DNA from: Erysipelotrichaceae bacterium
GTDB taxonomy: Bacteria > Bacillota_I > Bacilli_A > Erysipelotrichales > Erysipelotrichaceae
Length of the DNA: 64,000 nucleotides
Assembly (NCBI GenBank): GCA_030694975.1
Contig: JAUYTU010000020.1
Span: 62,001 to 126,000, forward strand
Reading direction: 5' to 3'
Shown here: piece by piece, positions 16,348-25,340 of the stretch
How the letters are laid out: each line of letters starts with the position of its first letter
Numbering within the stretch: the first letter of the stretch is position 1
Position numbers and translations under genes: made by a program
The notes under the pieces: generated by a model
Told to the model about the DNA's origin: nothing
The model's input: only the letters and a program-made list of their open reading frames with translations
Database searches by the model: none

Positions 16348-17919
16348 TTATTTAGTGAGTAAACTTTCTTCCCAAATCGATAACGGTTGGTACCCCATCA
16401 ACTCAACCAACGTCGAAGCAACATTGGCTAAGCCGAAATTTCCTTCTTTAAACTGAACATCCGCATTAAGTATGATAAACGGTACCGGATTCAATGTGTG
16501 TGCCGTTTTTGGCTTTGGCAGTGCAAGTGGATCTTTGCTCTTTTCAAACATTTCATCCGCATTACCGTGATCCGCCGTAAGAATCAAAATACCATTGACC
16601 TTATCAACGGCTGTTTTGATCCGTCCAATGGCTAGATCAACCGATTCTACTCCAATTTGTGTAGCTTGGAAGTTGCCGGTATGACCGACCATGTCACCGT
16701 TCGGAAAGTTGACACGATAGAAGTCGTGTTCACCTTTTTCGATGGCTTCAACTAACAAATCCGTAATCTGAGCCGACTTCATCCACGGACGTTGTTCGTA
16801 AGGAATGATATCCGATGTAACTTCCACAAATGTTTCTAGTTCATCATCAAACTTTTCCGTACGATTACCGTTCCAAAAATAAGTCACATGTCCAAATTTC
16901 TGGGTTTCGGAAATGGCATATTGTTTAACACCTAGCTGAACCAAAAATTCTGACATCGTATTTTTAATTCGCGGAGGTGTTACTAAGAATTTATTAGGAA
17001 TCTGTAGGTCTCCGTCATATTGTAACATTCCGGCGAACATGACTTTCGGACGGAAAATTCTGTCAAATTTCGTGAAATTGTCTTCTTCAAAGGCACGTGA
17101 TAATTCCAATGCACGGTCTCCTCTAAAGTTAAAGAGTACAACGGCATCGCCATCAACGATCCTGCCGACAGCTTCACCCTTTTCACCAATGACAAACGGC
17201 TCTAAGAACTGATCTGTCACATCGGTTTCAAAACGTTGTGTTTCGATAGCCTCTTTTGCACTGGCAAATTGTCTTCCAATCCCCAGGACATGAGTTCTCC
17301 AACCGATATCGACCATACCCCACTCAGCTTCATACCGATCCATCGTAACTTTCATACGCCCACCACCACTGGCGATTCGGGCATTGAAGGTTAAGTCATT
17401 CAATCCAGCCATAAACAATTCGATATCTTCAATATAAATCAGTCCAGATTTCTGCGGTACATCCCGACCATCCAACAAAGCATGAATGCGAACATTTTTG
17501 ATGCCAGCCTTCTTGGCTTGAACAATGAGTGCTTTTAGGTGATTGATATGAGAATGAACGTTTCCATCCGATAATAATCCGATAAAATGCATGGTGTTGT
17601 TTTTTGAAAAATCGACAAGCTCACGCCACGTTTGAGAGGTGAAAATATCTCCGGTATTAATGGAATGATTAACTAATTTTGCACCTTGCGCATAAATCTG
17701 ACCGCAACCCAATGCGTTATGTCCGACTTCAGAGTTGCCCATATCTTCATCACTTGGCAGCCCAACAGCTGTTCCGTGTGCTTTTAGTTGCGTCATCGGT
17801 GAATCTTTCATAAATTTGTCTAAATGAGGTTTATAGGCGGCCGCTACTGCATTACCCACTAGGTTGTTGGATAAGCCAATACCATCCATAACCACAAATA
17901 CTAAAGGTCTTTTTGACAT
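16348..17919 (-). CDS. gpmI: 2,3-bisphosphoglycerate-independent phosphoglycerate mutase
   Basis: 523 residues, close to the family length of about 510. It interconverts 3- and 2-phosphoglycerate in glycolysis using two manganese ions. The N-terminal metal site VVMDGIGLS, the catalytic serine in DMGNSEVGHNALG near residue 61, and the C-terminal TADHGNADEM are all intact. CGGAGGAAG precedes ATG 17919. It is monocistronic here rather than in a gapA-pgk-tpi cluster. Confidence 0.97.
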   Translation of the reverse strand: MSKRPLVFVVMDGIGLSNNLVGNAVAAAYKPHLDKFMKDSPMTQLKAHGTAVGLPSDEDMGNSEVGHNALGCGQIYAQGAKLVNHSINTGDIFTSQTWRELVDFSKNNTMHFIGLLSDGNVHSHINHLKALIVQAKKAGIKNVRIHALLDGRDVPQKSGLIYIEDIELFMAGLNDLTFNARIASGGGRMKVTMDRYEAEWGMVDIGWRTHVLGIGRQFASAKEAIETQRFETDVTDQFLEPFVIGEKGEAVGRIVDGDAVVLFNFRGDRALELSRAFEEDNFTKFDRIFRPKVMFAGMLQYDGDLQIPNKFLVTPPRIKNTMSEFLVQLGVKQYAISETQKFGHVTYFWNGNRTEKFDDELETFVEVTSDIIPYEQRPWMKSAQITDLLVEAIEKGEHDFYRVNFPNGDMVGHTGNFQATQIGVESVDLAIGRIKTAVDKVNGILILTADHGNADEMFEKSKDPLALPKPKTAHTLNPVPFIILNADVQFKEGNFGLANVASTLVELMGYQPLSIWEESLLTK

Positions 17920-17995
17920 TTTTTACTTCCTCCGTAATTACGCTACTACTATACCATTGTTTGCGAAATTTTGCACTTACAATAAACCAACAAAA

Positions 17996-18015
17996 AACAA
18001 CGGTTTCCCGTTGTT
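17996..18015 (-). terminator. Terminator of divIC
   Basis: 8-bp stem AACAACGG / CCGTTGTT, 4-base loop, then a T-run on the minus strand; it touches the divIC stop codon. Confidence 0.75.
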
Positions 18016-18331
18016 ACTCGTCCTTTTGTTTTTCTGGAAGATAGAAAATTTGCTCGCCCTCTTTAGAGAGCATGTACCCGAAGCGTGCATAATTTTTAAC
18101 ATACTCAGGATCGTTTAATTTGTCCTTTTGCTCCGTAAGAAAGTCGTTCTCACTTTCAAGAATCGTCATTTGCTCTTGAACACTATTCAATCGAGCCGTC
18201 ATATTGACAGTCTCTACGATTTGCAAGGAAACCTGATAAAGAAGTACCAACGATACCCCGAATACGACAAATGCGATGATATTTAATACGAACCCTTTGA
18301 GTTTTAAGCGCGATTTCTTCTCTTTTTTCAT
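18014..18331 (-). CDS. divIC: Septum formation initiator DivIC/FtsB-like protein
   Basis: 105 residues: a basic cytoplasmic N-terminus, one membrane helix (about 12-32), a coiled coil (about 40-70), and a short extracytoplasmic end with the EYVKNYARFGYML motif typical of DivIC/FtsB. It works with FtsL and DivIB in the divisome. Location next to the S4 protein RqcP matches Bacillus yabO-yabP-yabQ-divIC with the sporulation genes yabP and yabQ absent. Confidence 0.88.
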   Translation of the reverse strand: MKKEKKSRLKLKGFVLNIIAFVVFGVSLVLLYQVSLQIVETVNMTARLNSVQEQMTILESENDFLTEQKDKLNDPEYVKNYARFGYMLSKEGEQIFYLPEKQKDE

Positions 18332-18357
18332 TAAAACACCAACCTCTTGAGAATTTT

Positions 18358-18385
18358 ATTATACTGCCATTTCAAAAAAATGCAA
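18358..18385 (-). promoter_or_regulatory. Promoter of divIC
   Basis: Minus-strand -35 TTGCAT (18380-18385), 16-bp spacer, perfect -10 TATAAT (18358-18363), between rqcP and divIC. Confidence 0.65.
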
Positions 18386-18401
18386 GAGTTGTCACAAAAA
18401 T

Positions 18402-18671
18402 TCACTCTGTGGGTGTGTTGGTAATGGTCTCTTCTAACACTTCATAGAGCATCGCGGCATCTTTTTTACTTGGATGCGCTGTGACTGCCAGGATTTTTAT
18501 TGTAAGTTTGCGATGTCCGAAAACAATCTCGACGATGTCATTCTCTTTAATCTCCGCGGAAGGTTTTACCGTTTTCCCATTGATGACAATGCGTTGATGA
18601 TCCGCAAGTTCTTTAGCCACTGTACGCCTTTTTAATACGCGGGCAACCTTCAAAAATTTGTCAATTCTCAT
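18402..18671 (-). CDS. rqcP: S4-domain RNA-binding protein RqcP (YabO/Hsp15-like)
   Basis: 89 residues, nearly all one S4 domain: MRIDKFLKVARVLKRRTVAKEL followed by INGKTVKPSAEIKENDIVEI. In Bacillus this protein binds stalled 50S subunits with RqcH and supports alanine tailing in ribosome quality control. Starts 11 bp after mfd and belongs to pth-mfd-rqcP. Whether rqcH exists is not visible here. Confidence 0.88.
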   Translation of the reverse strand: MRIDKFLKVARVLKRRTVAKELADHQRIVINGKTVKPSAEIKENDIVEIVFGHRKLTIKILAVTAHPSKKDAAMLYEVLEETITNTPTE

Positions 18672-18681
18672 GTTATCTCCT

Positions 18682-21600
18682 TTAGCTGCTCTTCTTAACC
18701 AGCTTTTTGGTTTGCATCAATACCTGCGTAACCTCTGATAGCCATCTCGGATGTTTTTTAAACTTCAGCATTATCCGTCTCTGTATGTATTTTAACTCAA
18801 TATCCCTTGAAACTTGATTAACCAGCGTGAACAAGGCTACTCCATCGATCGTATCACTGTACTCCTTCGTAAATACGAGCTCAATCGCCATCGAATGCTC
18901 TTTAAAAGAATGAACACGCTGTTCACTTAACAGAATCTCCAAACGTTTCTTCTCGAATAACAGCGCAACCACCGCAGGCAAATGTCCGTATACATCAGAT
19001 ACTTCATCGATAAGTTCATTAAGTCCCTTTAAAGTACGTATGGCATCGACTCGCTTGTACATATTTATCTTTTCAAGATCTTCAGGGGCAAAGTTTTTAG
19101 GAATATAAGCATCTACTTTCATCATGACTTTGGGTAAAGCCTCGGGTTCCGGTTCTACAACGACTCCCTGTTTTTCGGCAATCGCTTTTTGTAACATTTC
19201 GATATACATATCGATGCCAACTGTGTCAATAAATCCTGATTGATCGGGACCTAACAAGTCTCCCGCTCCACGGATCGTCAAATCGCGCATCGCTATTTTA
19301 TAACCGCTGCCGAGTTCTGTGAATTCTTTAATTGCACCTAATCTCTTAGAAGCAATTTCAGACAGCTGTTTTTTAGGTTCATACATTAAATATGCATAAG
19401 CTAATCGATCTGAACGTCCCACCCTCCCTTTGATTTGATATAGCTGTGATAAGCCGAAAGTATCCGCACGATCAATGATCATGGTGTTGGCATTGGGTAT
19501 ATCAATCCCCGTTTCGATGATTGTCGTGCATACCAAGACATTGCACTCATTCTCAGTAAATTGAAACATAACATCTTCAATCTCTTCACGATTCATCTGC
19601 CCATGGGCTACTGCGACTTTCGCATAAGGAATATCTTGTTGTAACCGGTAAGCATGTGAGAAGATCTGTTCGACATTGTTGAAGAGGTAAAACACCTGAC
19701 CCCCTCTGGCGAGTTCTCTTTCAATTATCTCTTTGATCAAACTTCGATTCTTTTCGATAATGTATGTTTGAACAGGCAAACGGTTGGATGGTGGAGTGTT
19801 TAACTGGGACAACGATCGAAGCCCAATCAATGACATCTGAAGTGTTCTTGGAATTGGAGTTGCACTTAACGAAAGGACATCAATGGAATTGCGTAATTCC
19901 TTAATTTTTTCTTTGTGTTCTACGCCAAAACGTTGTTCTTCATCAATAATCAAAAACCCCAGATCCTTGAACTTAACATCCTTTGAAAGAATTCGATGAG
20001 TTCCAATCAGAATATCAACTTTTCCCAATGTAACATCTCGTAATATCTCTTTCTGTCTGCTCTCGATCACAAAGCGGTTGAGAACTGCTATATTGACCGG
20101 GTAGTTTTTAAACCGTTTCAAAAATGTTTGATAATGTTGTCTGGATAACACCGTTGTCGGGCAAAGAAATGCCACCTGTTTGTTTTCACTAATTGCCTTG
20201 AAAGCCGCTCGAATAGCTACTTCCGTCTTACCAAAACCGACATCACCACACAACAATCGGTCCATTGGCTTAGCCTTCATCATATCATCCTTAATTTCAA
20301 TGATGGCCTGCTTTTGATCGTCGGTGAGTTCATACTCAAATTCGTTCTCAAATTCCAATTGCATCATCGTATCTTCTTTGTAAGCATATCCAATATGTTC
20401 ACTGCGAGATGCATAGAGTCCAATCAGCCTGTCTGCAAGCTCAGCAATATTCTCAGATAATCTCTTTTTAGTTTTTGACCATTCATTTGAACCAAGTTTG
20501 TTTAACTTGGGAGATGCCCCTTCTCCAGATACAAACTTACGAACCAGTCTGAATTGTTCTAAGGGAACAAAAAGGACATCGTCTCCCCTGTATGCTATAT
20601 GAAGAAAATCCTTATGCACTCCATCAATTAATTGGGTGGTTAGGCCCATATACTTACCTATGCCGTGTTGTTGATGTACAACATAGTCTCCGGTCGACAG
20701 TTCATCATAATTACTGAGAACTTCGGCTTCTTTGAAACGGTTGACAAAGCGACCTAGGCGTACGGTCGTTGAAAACAATTCTTTTGATGTATATACGATC
20801 AATCTTTCATCGATTGCCTCAAATCCCTCATCGTATTGACCGTGAATAATCGTAATCCCAGGATGAATTACACTTCCATCCGACATCTTGTATGGTGTAT
20901 TCTGATTGATAAACTGTTCAATCATCAATCGGATTTCACTTTCCTGCAATATTAGAACAACATCTGATGATTCTGATTGTTGTTTGATTCTTTGACTAAG
21001 CATAGGTAATGGCTGATTCATCTTGCTTAATGCATGCCAAGACAGTTTTATCTCATCTTTCACATCAAACTGATGGATAAAAAGTGGGTTTTTAGGCGCA
21101 AGTATTGTCATTGCATCAAAAAATACATCAAAAGCCGCCAACGCACGATGATCTTGAGCCAACTCCTGAATATATTCGACCGTATCACTAATGATATGGT
21201 GCTGTTGTTGTTTAATCTCCTCAATGCTTGAAACAACAACCTTTGCATCACACAGATCAAGAAGACTGCCAACATCATCCGATAAACCGAAGTAACGATA
21301 GAGCCTTGGCTCTTTAATAAACTTTTTTATGTATGACAAATCTTGATTGATGATCTCCTGCAGTGCTGCCAGTTCCATTGTATCTCGCTCAGTCCCCGAT
21401 ACCTCAAGTTTCGTATGAATTTTTAACTCAATTTGACGGATGGACTCCTCTGTAAAAATAACATCGGTAGCCAATGGTATGCGTATTTGAGCAACATTTT
21501 GAATCGTGCGCTGTGTGTGAATATCAAATGTTCGCACACTTTCTATTTCTGTATCAAAAAACTCGATTCGAATCGGGTGTTCATAGTTAATGGCATATAC

Positions 21601-22131
21601 ATCAATGATCCCTCCTCGCACCGCAAATGTGAGTGGCTGATCGACACGATTGACTTGAGTATATCCCATTTCTCTCAATTTGTTGATGATGTTTGCTGGT
21701 GGATTGTTTTCCCCAACACATACATCGAGAACTAGTTTGATTAAGGTGTCTTTTTTGGGTATTTTACGAATAATTGCGGCTGTGTGGGTAATGCATAATG
21801 GGTTTTCAACGGTGATCAGCTTCATTAATGCTTCCATTTTTGTTGTATGCATTTGTGGTGATGACGCAATGGCCTCCACGCGCAGCGATTCTTCTTGCGG
21901 ATACAAAAAAGCGTGATCCGGATGTCCTAGTAAAACCGCAATTTTCTCGTAGAGTTGTTGTGCCTGAAACAAATTGGACTTAACAATGATCAACGGTTGC
22001 GGATGAATTCTGTAAAAAGACGCTATTAAAATTGCTTCTTGGGCTAAAGAAACATTCGCAAATCGTTCAATGTGCCGGCTATATGCCTCAATCGCCGGAT
22101 GATGGCTTAATCGTTGGAGTATTGCTTGCAT
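18682..22131 (-). CDS. mfd: Transcription-repair coupling factor Mfd
   Basis: 1149 residues, full length. N-terminal UvrB-like region, RNA-polymerase interaction domain with [14 protein letters not shown] near residue 490, translocase with Walker [23 protein letters not shown] box and the [13 protein letters not shown] motif, then the TRCF C-terminal domain. It removes stalled RNA polymerase and recruits UvrA. ATG 22131 overlaps the end of pth by 44 bp and has no strong ribosome site, pointing to coupled translation. Confidence 0.97.
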   Translation of the reverse strand: MQAILQRLSHHPAIEAYSRHIERFANVSLAQEAILIASFYRIHPQPLIIVKSNLFQAQQLYEKIAVLLGHPDHAFLYPQEESLRVEAIASSPQMHTTKMEALMKLITVENPLCITHTAAIIRKIPKKDTLIKLVLDVCVGENNPPANIINKLREMGYTQVNRVDQPLTFAVRGGIIDVYAINYEHPIRIEFFDTEIESVRTFDIHTQRTIQNVAQIRIPLATDVIFTEESIRQIELKIHTKLEVSGTERDTMELAALQEIINQDLSYIKKFIKEPRLYRYFGLSDDVGSLLDLCDAKVVVSSIEEIKQQQHHIISDTVEYIQELAQDHRALAAFDVFFDAMTILAPKNPLFIHQFDVKDEIKLSWHALSKMNQPLPMLSQRIKQQSESSDVVLILQESEIRLMIEQFINQNTPYKMSDGSVIHPGITIIHGQYDEGFEAIDERLIVYTSKELFSTTVRLGRFVNRFKEAEVLSNYDELSTGDYVVHQQHGIGKYMGLTTQLIDGVHKDFLHIAYRGDDVLFVPLEQFRLVRKFVSGEGASPKLNKLGSNEWSKTKKRLSENIAELADRLIGLYASRSEHIGYAYKEDTMMQLEFENEFEYELTDDQKQAIIEIKDDMMKAKPMDRLLCGDVGFGKTEVAIRAAFKAISENKQVAFLCPTTVLSRQHYQTFLKRFKNYPVNIAVLNRFVIESRQKEILRDVTLGKVDILIGTHRILSKDVKFKDLGFLIIDEEQRFGVEHKEKIKELRNSIDVLSLSATPIPRTLQMSLIGLRSLSQLNTPPSNRLPVQTYIIEKNRSLIKEIIERELARGGQVFYLFNNVEQIFSHAYRLQQDIPYAKVAVAHGQMNREEIEDVMFQFTENECNVLVCTTIIETGIDIPNANTMIIDRADTFGLSQLYQIKGRVGRSDRLAYAYLMYEPKKQLSEIASKRLGAIKEFTELGSGYKIAMRDLTIRGAGDLLGPDQSGFIDTVGIDMYIEMLQKAIAEKQGVVVEPEPEALPKVMMKVDAYIPKNFAPEDLEKINMYKRVDAIRTLKGLNELIDEVSDVYGHLPAVVALLFEKKRLEILLSEQRVHSFKEHSMAIELVFTKEYSDTIDGVALFTLVNQVSRDIELKYIQRRIMLKFKKHPRWLSEVTQVLMQTKKLVKKSS

Positions 22132-22693
22132 TATTTTTACCGTTATTCCGATCGACGGCTTCTTTTACTCCGCCTTTGATAAATAATAAGGCCGTATCTG
22201 CTGCCTCATGGATGCTTTGTTGATATAAGTCCCGATTTTCCGGTTCTACTTTACCTAAAACATAGTCGACTGTATCAATTTGTGGATTTTTTCCGATTCC
22301 TACTCGAAGTCGCGGTATATTTAAATCACTTAAGTGATCCATGATACTTTTCAATCCTTTTTGCCCTCCGGCACTGCCACTCGCTCTAACGCGGATTTTT
22401 CCAACCGGTAAATCCAGATCATCTGTGATAACCAATATATCTTCGTGCTTAATTTTGAAAAAACGTACGGCTGCACTGACGGCTTCACCCGACAAATTCA
22501 TATAGGTTTGTGGTTTTAATAACATCACTTGTTCGTTATTAAACACAACAACCGTGTAAAACGAATGAAATTTGGTCTGACTGAATTGGGTGTTCAATTT
22601 TCCAGCTACTATATCAATGACTAAGAACCCGGTATTATGGCGGGTTTGTTCATATTTTTTTCCTGGATTCCCTAATCCGACAATTAGTTTCAT
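22088..22693 (-). CDS. pth: Peptidyl-tRNA hydrolase
   Basis: 201 residues from ATG 22693 behind AGGTGATGAT. MKLIVGLGNPGKKYEQTRHNTGF carries the catalytic His of RHNTGF, and the substrate-binding Asn of LLKPQTYMNLSG and the Asp of DDLDLPVGKIR are intact. It releases tRNA from drop-off peptidyl-tRNA. First gene of pth-mfd-rqcP, with a TATAAT just upstream on the minus strand. Confidence 0.97.
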   Translation of the reverse strand: MKLIVGLGNPGKKYEQTRHNTGFLVIDIVAGKLNTQFSQTKFHSFYTVVVFNNEQVMLLKPQTYMNLSGEAVSAAVRFFKIKHEDILVITDDLDLPVGKIRVRASGSAGGQKGLKSIMDHLSDLNIPRLRVGIGKNPQIDTVDYVLGKVEPENRDLYQQSIHEAADTALLFIKGGVKEAVDRNNGKNNASNTPTIKPSSGD

Positions 22694-22738
22694 ATCATCA
22701 CCTACTTTTCTATTATACACATGTTTTTTGAAGAAAAA

Positions 22739-22759
22739 ACTTTTCCTTTTGGGAAAAGT
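22739..22759 (-). terminator. Terminator of the rpmH-rnpA-yidC-jag unit
   Basis: 8-bp perfect stem ACTTTTCC / GGAAAAGT with a 5-base loop and T-run on the minus strand, right at the jag stop codon. Confidence 0.8.
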
Positions 22760-23373
22760 CAGTTTTTGTTTTTATCGAATAAGATGCGTAAGCGGCGATG
22801 ACTGCCATCCCCTTCACTTTCCGTACGAATGTTTTTCATCTCTGTTAACATTTGGTGAATCACTTTGCGCTCGTCATTGGGCATCGGATCTAGCACTGCA
22901 CTGATTTTCGTCCGTTGAACGGTGCGGGCAATTCTCGTTGCCATTGCTTTTACTTTATCATAGCGATCATTTTTATAATTGTTAATGTCAACTAACACTT
23001 GAAAACGACGTTTAAAATAAGAATTAACAGCGCCACGAACCACGGTATTGATTGCTTGAAGCGTTTGACCGCCTCGTCCAATCAAAATAGCATTATTTTC
23101 GGCATTAATCATTACTTTAAAGGATTCGTGTTGGCGTTCTACGATTACTTCGATTGATTGTTCAATGTTTTTAAAGAAAGTTTCAAGATAAGTTTTGAGA
23201 AATTCACTTACATCGTTTAGGCAATAGACTTCTGCCGTTACCTGAGCTCCAAACCCCAAAAATCCTTGCTTTTCTTCAAGCACGTAATAAGTAAGTTCAT
23301 CGACCCGTACACCTTTTTCCTTAGCGACTTTATCGAGTAACTCTTCTAAGTTTTTAGCGGTATACTTTTTCAT
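22759..23373 (-). CDS. jag: RNA-binding protein Jag (KhpB/EloR)
   Basis: 204 residues from ATG 23373. Three parts: Jag-N (about 1-55), a KH domain with IGRGGQTLQAINTVV near 115, and a C-terminal R3H domain (RIARTVQRTKISAVLDPMPNDERKVIH). In other Firmicutes it pairs with KhpA and affects cell elongation and small-RNA biology. Encoded 2 bp after yidC as usual. Confidence 0.94.
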   Translation of the reverse strand: MKKYTAKNLEELLDKVAKEKGVRVDELTYYVLEEKQGFLGFGAQVTAEVYCLNDVSEFLKTYLETFFKNIEQSIEVIVERQHESFKVMINAENNAILIGRGGQTLQAINTVVRGAVNSYFKRRFQVLVDINNYKNDRYDKVKAMATRIARTVQRTKISAVLDPMPNDERKVIHQMLTEMKNIRTESEGDGSHRRLRILFDKNKN

Positions 23374-23375
23374 AA

Positions 23376-24245
23376 TCACTTCGCTCCTGCAGGAGTATCG
23401 ATATACTTCCATTGAATAAATAATGTCTGTGCAACTTGAGCAAATGCGCTAACTAACCAGTACAAGGACATTGCGGTCGGCCAGTTGATCGAAATAAACA
23501 TAATCATTGCAAACATACCGTACATCATACCTTTTTGGCTGTTGGGTGCCGGCTTGTCACCCGGACGGTTCTTCGCGGCCTTTTTTGCCAAATACTGAGG
23601 AAGCATCATGGATGCGAATTGGAAAGCGCCCATCAGTAAGAAGATAATAATATAAATAAAATTCATTTCAAGAAAGCCTGTCATTGGCGTTACTCTTAGG
23701 CTTGCCCCAAACAATGTGCCATTAAGAACTGATTCAGAACGTTGAACTGCTTGCCACATAGCTAATATGATGGGCAACTGAATGAAGGTAACCAAAATCG
23801 TTCCTAGAGGATTGACGTTGTGCTTTGTGTATAATGCTTGCATCTCTTGACCCATAGCCATACGTGATTGGTCGTCCTTTTTACCTTCATACTTCTTTTG
23901 AATTTTGTTGAGTTCCGGTTGTAACACTTGCATTTTTTGGGTAGCGACCGTTGATTTGATTGTAAATGTCAGTGTCAGCAGTTTAATAAAAATCGTAACA
24001 GCCGCAATCGCTAATGCAATACCTAAGAAAGGTTGCAGGAAATTGATGGCTTTTGCCAGCGGGAATACGAATAAAGCAGAAAACCAGCTTTCATTCTTCC
24101 ATATTTCTGCCAGTGTCGTCGTCGAGGAAATAATCTTGTCCGGCAGTACATTGCCATTCTTATCCAGGACGCTTGTGCATCCGCTTAAGAATAACAGCAG
24201 TGCCCCGCCTCCGATAAGTGTCTTGCGTTTTTTAAATACGTTCAT
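23376..24245 (-). CDS. yidC: Membrane protein insertase YidC (SpoIIIJ/OxaA type)
   Basis: 289 residues. The signal peptide ends in LFLSGC, a lipobox giving a lipid-anchored Cys near residue 23, as in Gram-positive YidC1. It is followed by five membrane helices, with a charged cytoplasmic loop (KIQKKYEGKKDDQSRMAMG) after the first. Inserts membrane proteins alone or with SecYEG. AGGAGATTAAAG precedes ATG 24245; the start overlaps rnpA by 14 bp. Confidence 0.96.
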   Translation of the reverse strand: MNVFKKRKTLIGGGALLLFLSGCTSVLDKNGNVLPDKIISSTTTLAEIWKNESWFSALFVFPLAKAINFLQPFLGIALAIAAVTIFIKLLTLTFTIKSTVATQKMQVLQPELNKIQKKYEGKKDDQSRMAMGQEMQALYTKHNVNPLGTILVTFIQLPIILAMWQAVQRSESVLNGTLFGASLRVTPMTGFLEMNFIYIIIFLLMGAFQFASMMLPQYLAKKAAKNRPGDKPAPNSQKGMMYGMFAMIMFISINWPTAMSLYWLVSAFAQVAQTLFIQWKYIDTPAGAK

Positions 24246-24603
24246 CTTTAATCTCCTTCATAGATTGTGCGTCATAGTATATTTTAATCTTTTTTAACAA
24301 TGTTTCCAACTCTTTTTTGTTTTGATGGTAACTTTGACTAAGATAGCCGCCTCTTACAATACAAATCAAATCAAATCCCTCATCAAATGTCAGTAATTCT
24401 TGCATCATCATCCGACATTGTCGCTTAATTTTGTTTCTTACCACGGCATTGCCTAATTTTTTTGATACAGTGATACCAACTCGAGCCAGATCGGTCGATC
24501 GTTTCACATGATAAAGGACAAAACACTTGTTGGTAAAAAAGTGCCTTTTGCCAATAATCGATTGAAATTCACGTGCATCTTTGATGCGTAGAGTTTTTCT
24601 CAT
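24232..24603 (-). CDS. rnpA: Ribonuclease P protein component
   Basis: 123 residues. The RNR-type signature is seen as KKLGNAVVRNKIKRQCR near residues 46-62. It binds the RNase P RNA for tRNA 5' maturation. No strong ribosome site precedes ATG 24603; a hairpin with T-run ends only about 12 nt upstream (24615-24636), so rnpA may be limited by termination or depend on RNA refolding. Confidence 0.95.
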   Translation of the reverse strand: MRKTLRIKDAREFQSIIGKRHFFTNKCFVLYHVKRSTDLARVGITVSKKLGNAVVRNKIKRQCRMMMQELLTFDEGFDLICIVRGGYLSQSYHQNKKELETLLKKIKIYYDAQSMKEIKDERI

Positions 24604-24614
24604 AAAACTTAAAA

Positions 24615-24636
24615 AAAGTCACCCGAAGGTGACTTT
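24615..24636 (-). terminator. Terminator-like hairpin between rpmH and rnpA
   Basis: 9-bp perfect stem AAAGTCACC / GGTGACTTT with a stable TTCG loop (minus strand) and a run of T, placed directly after the rpmH stop and before rnpA. It probably lets much transcription stop after rpmH, balancing abundant L34 against scarce RnpA. Confidence 0.82.
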
Positions 24637-24771
24637 TTACGCCGACAAGATCTTTCTGCCTTTTGCGCGACGACGGGCCAACACTTTGCGACCTCCGACC
24701 GTTTTCATACGGGCTCTGAAACCGTGGACCTTTTGGTGTTTTCTTTTGCTCGGTTGATAAGTTCTTTTCAC
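24637..24771 (-). CDS. rpmH: 50S ribosomal protein L34
   Basis: 44 residues, starting with GTG 24771 behind [33 protein letters not shown] followed by [18 protein letters not shown] and KILSA. It is short and strongly basic, as L34 always is. First gene of the left-facing rpmH-rnpA-yidC-jag unit next to oriC, the conserved Firmicutes layout. Confidence 0.98.
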   Translation of the reverse strand: MKRTYQPSKRKHQKVHGFRARMKTVGGRKVLARRRAKGRKILSA

Positions 24772-25340
24772 AAGAGCCACCTCCAGTTCTTTATACAATA
24801 TTGAGCAATTGCTAGTAGATTATACATAATTCTTTAATTAAAGTCAACAAAAGCATGTGAATATAAAGGTATCGTTCGCATAGATAACAACTTATCATGT
24901 GGAGCGAAAGATTATGTGATGTTTTTATTGTTGTGAACAACTGTTTTTCCACACAAAAACATGTGGACTATCAAACACTTTCTCACATATTTATCAACAA
25001 CTGTATCGGTTGTTTAATCAACATTTGTGATAAGTGTTAAAAAACATTATAAACGTACTGTTTAAGCCTTATTTGTGTGTTGAATATCTGTGGGAAACTT
25101 TTAAATGATCGAGCAGTAGTACACAAATTCAACAAGTTCGCTATCCACACTGATTTACCCACATTTTATCAACAATCTTTAATTTGTTACTTATTATGGA
25201 AAACTATGTATAAAGGCTTGATTAGTACGTTTTCAACTATTTGTTTTGTGGAGAAAATTGTTACATTGAAATTAGGTGTGGAAATCTTGTGGATATTTAT
25301 GTAAAATGAGTTCACAGAGAAGGGTTTGGGGCAGAAGTGT
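24772..25340. other. oriC: Chromosomal replication origin, rpmH-dnaA part
   Basis: 570 bp without a gene, AT-rich, between rpmH and dnaA. Near-consensus DnaA boxes (TTATNCACA, one or two mismatches): 24945-24953 (+), 24962-24970 (-), 24991-24999 (+, TTATCAACA), 25089-25097 (-), 25141-25149 (+, CTATCCACA), 25155-25163 (+, TTACCCACA), 25166-25174 (+, TTATCAACA), 25277-25285 (-), 25288-25296 (-, ATATCCACA). The three at 25141-25174 form the densest group. Those near 25280 overlap the likely dnaA promoter and fit autoregulation. Coding strands diverge here. Confidence 0.88.
24819..24847 (-). promoter_or_regulatory. Promoter of rpmH
   Basis: Minus-strand -35 TTGACT (24842-24847), 17-bp spacer and perfect -10 TATAAT (24819-24824), reading away from oriC into rpmH. 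Confidence 0.8.

Noticed and set aside
23905-24297. 130-codon plus-strand frame opposite yidC and rnpA
   Set aside because: Shadow of two well-supported genes; hydrophobic only because the opposite strand encodes membrane helices.
25326-25340. TTG start 15 bp upstream for DnaA
   Set aside because: The AGAAGGG ribosome site would be only 1 nt away; ATG 25341 has better spacing from GGGG.
24772-25340. Small gene in the oriC gap (75-codon frame from 25077)
   Set aside because: No ribosome site, overlaps DnaA boxes, and the translation resembles no protein.
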